A stretch of 64,000 bases of DNA from the NCBI RefSeq assembly GCF_018271975.1, contig NZ_JAGUCN010000001.1, positions 310,001-374,000 of the forward strand, given 5' to 3'. Origin of the DNA: Carboxylicivirga mesophila. GTDB lineage: Bacteria > Bacteroidota > Bacteroidia > Bacteroidales > Marinilabiliaceae. Shown here piece by piece: positions 63,483 through 64,000 of the stretch. A program made the position numbers and the translations under genes. Position 1 is the stretch's first letter, and each line of letters starts with the position of its first letter. The notes beneath the pieces were generated by a model, which saw only the letters and a list, made by a program, of their open reading frames with translations, had not been told where the DNA came from and ran no database searches.

Positions 63483-64000
63483 TTGGAGCAAAATAAAAGA
63501 GTCATAATACTTGGTGCCGGTTTTTCATCCCTCTCGGCCAGTTGTTACCTCGCGAAGGCAGGCTATGACGTAACCATATTAGAGAAAAACGAATCGGTGG
63601 GAGGCAGGGCCAGCCAGTTGAAACGTGATGGTTTTACTTTTGATATGGGCCCAACGTTTTACTGGATGCCAGATGTTTTTGAAAACTTCTTTAAGGATTT
63701 TGGTCAGAATATAGATCAAGCCTATGATTTGATACGTCTCGATCCGTCCTATTCCGTTTGTTTTGGTCATGATGATTTCTTTACATTGAGTGCTAATGGA
63801 GATGAGATTAGTGCCGCATTTGAGGCTGTTGAGCCTGGCAGCGGAGCTCGTTTAAACCAGTTTCTCAATAAAGCCAAAAGTAACTATGATATTGCAGTAA
63901 AGGATTTGGTGTTTCAGCCAGGTGAAAAAATATGGGAAATTGTTACTCCTGAAACAATTAAGCGATTGGGGACTTTTACCAAATCCATAAAGCAAGATGT
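63483..64000 (+). CDS. crtI: Phytoene desaturase-like FAD-dependent enzyme, N-terminal part (cut by window edge)
   Basis: 172 residues to the window end. No ATG is available after the in-frame stop at 63450, so TTG at 63483 is the likely start (LEQNKRVIILGAGFSS). The FAD-binding dinucleotide fold is clear: VIILGAGFSSLSASCYLAKA, then EKNESVGGRASQLKRDGFTF, followed by the CrtI-type segment DMGPTFYWMPDVFENFFKDF. CrtI enzymes desaturate phytoene to lycopene or act on related carotenoids at the membrane. The C-terminal part and neighbours such as crtB are outside the window, so a related carotenoid desaturase or oxidoreductase remains possible. Confidence 0.85.
   Translation, partial: MEQNKRVIILGAGFSSLSASCYLAKAGYDVTILEKNESVGGRASQLKRDGFTFDMGPTFYWMPDVFENFFKDFGQNIDQAYDLIRLDPSYSVCFGHDDFFTLSANGDEISAAFEAVEPGSGARLNQFLNKAKSNYDIAVKDLVFQPGEKIWEIVTPETIKRLGTFTKSIKQD

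Overview
The window looks like a chromosomal segment of a member of the Bacteroidota, most likely a marine or sediment relative of the order Marinilabiliales/Bacteroidales. This is inferred from a SusC/SusD transport pair with an ECF sigma/FecR switch, a complete porP-gldKLMN type IX secretion core, many small lipoproteins, an RprXY-like two-component system, several promoters of the Bacteroidota type (TAnnTTTG at -7, some with a TTTG-like -33 box 19 to 21 bases upstream), and few Shine-Dalgarno sequences. Species cannot be read from the sequence alone. No phage, insertion sequence, CRISPR array or rRNA operon was seen; most of the window is core chromosome with one clear accessory locus.

Layout. 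1-2007: a glycoside hydrolase 3 gene cut by the left edge and a YceI-like protein. 2114-4018: a chemoreceptor. 4230-16717: a one-direction accessory locus with two DNase I-fold phosphoesterases, a metallophosphoesterase/beta-propeller fusion, an ECF sigma factor, its FecR-type anti-sigma factor, SusC, SusD and a surface lipoprotein. It has the architecture of a polysaccharide utilisation locus, but phosphoesterases stand where glycosidases normally do. 16857-19823: metK, three identical tRNA-Glu genes enclosing rpsT, and radC. 20721-24271 (minus strand): an outer-membrane protein operon and a second chemoreceptor. 24500-28227: the fused cytochrome c assembly protein CcsBA and thiol peroxidase. 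28285-35242 (minus): TPR protein, small lipoprotein, dGTPase, YgjP-like peptidase, third chemoreceptor, acyl-CoA synthetase. 35479-40031: two thioredoxin-fold lipoproteins lacking active cysteines, lpxH, a KAS III enzyme. 40112-46366: class A penicillin-binding protein, topA and a degenerate arginase-fold protein. 46423-52255: a small peptide ORF followed by porP, gldK, gldL, gldM, gldN. 52335-55078 (minus): pyrH, a 22-base-period repeat, and a TlpA operon with two unknown genes. 55270-64000: YbaK-like deacylase, MFS transporter, lipoprotein, pirin/YceI operon, GNAT, a histidine kinase-response regulator-AraC operon divergent from a secreted Cys/Lys-rich small protein, and the start of a phytoene-desaturase-like gene.

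Functional links. The 4230-16717 genes can be read as one import system: SusC carries the N-terminal STN signalling domain that talks to FecR, FecR restrains the ECF factor, and the secreted phosphoesterases would process a phosphodiester substrate. The gldKLMN cluster forms the core of the secretion and gliding motor, and three chemoreceptors suggest taxis although no che genes are present here. The histidine kinase has four extracytoplasmic cysteines and is divergently encoded next to a six-cysteine secreted peptide, suggesting a thiol, metal or envelope stress circuit.

Several genes lie outside the main ORF evidence because they are cut by the window edge or are shorter than 60 residues: the GH3 fragment, the phytoene desaturase fragment, a 59-residue two-helix membrane protein at 21204-21383, a 59-residue lipoprotein at 29805-29984 and a 33-residue peptide at 46423-46524. 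Several long reading frames were trimmed to internal starts, with reasons given in each entry.
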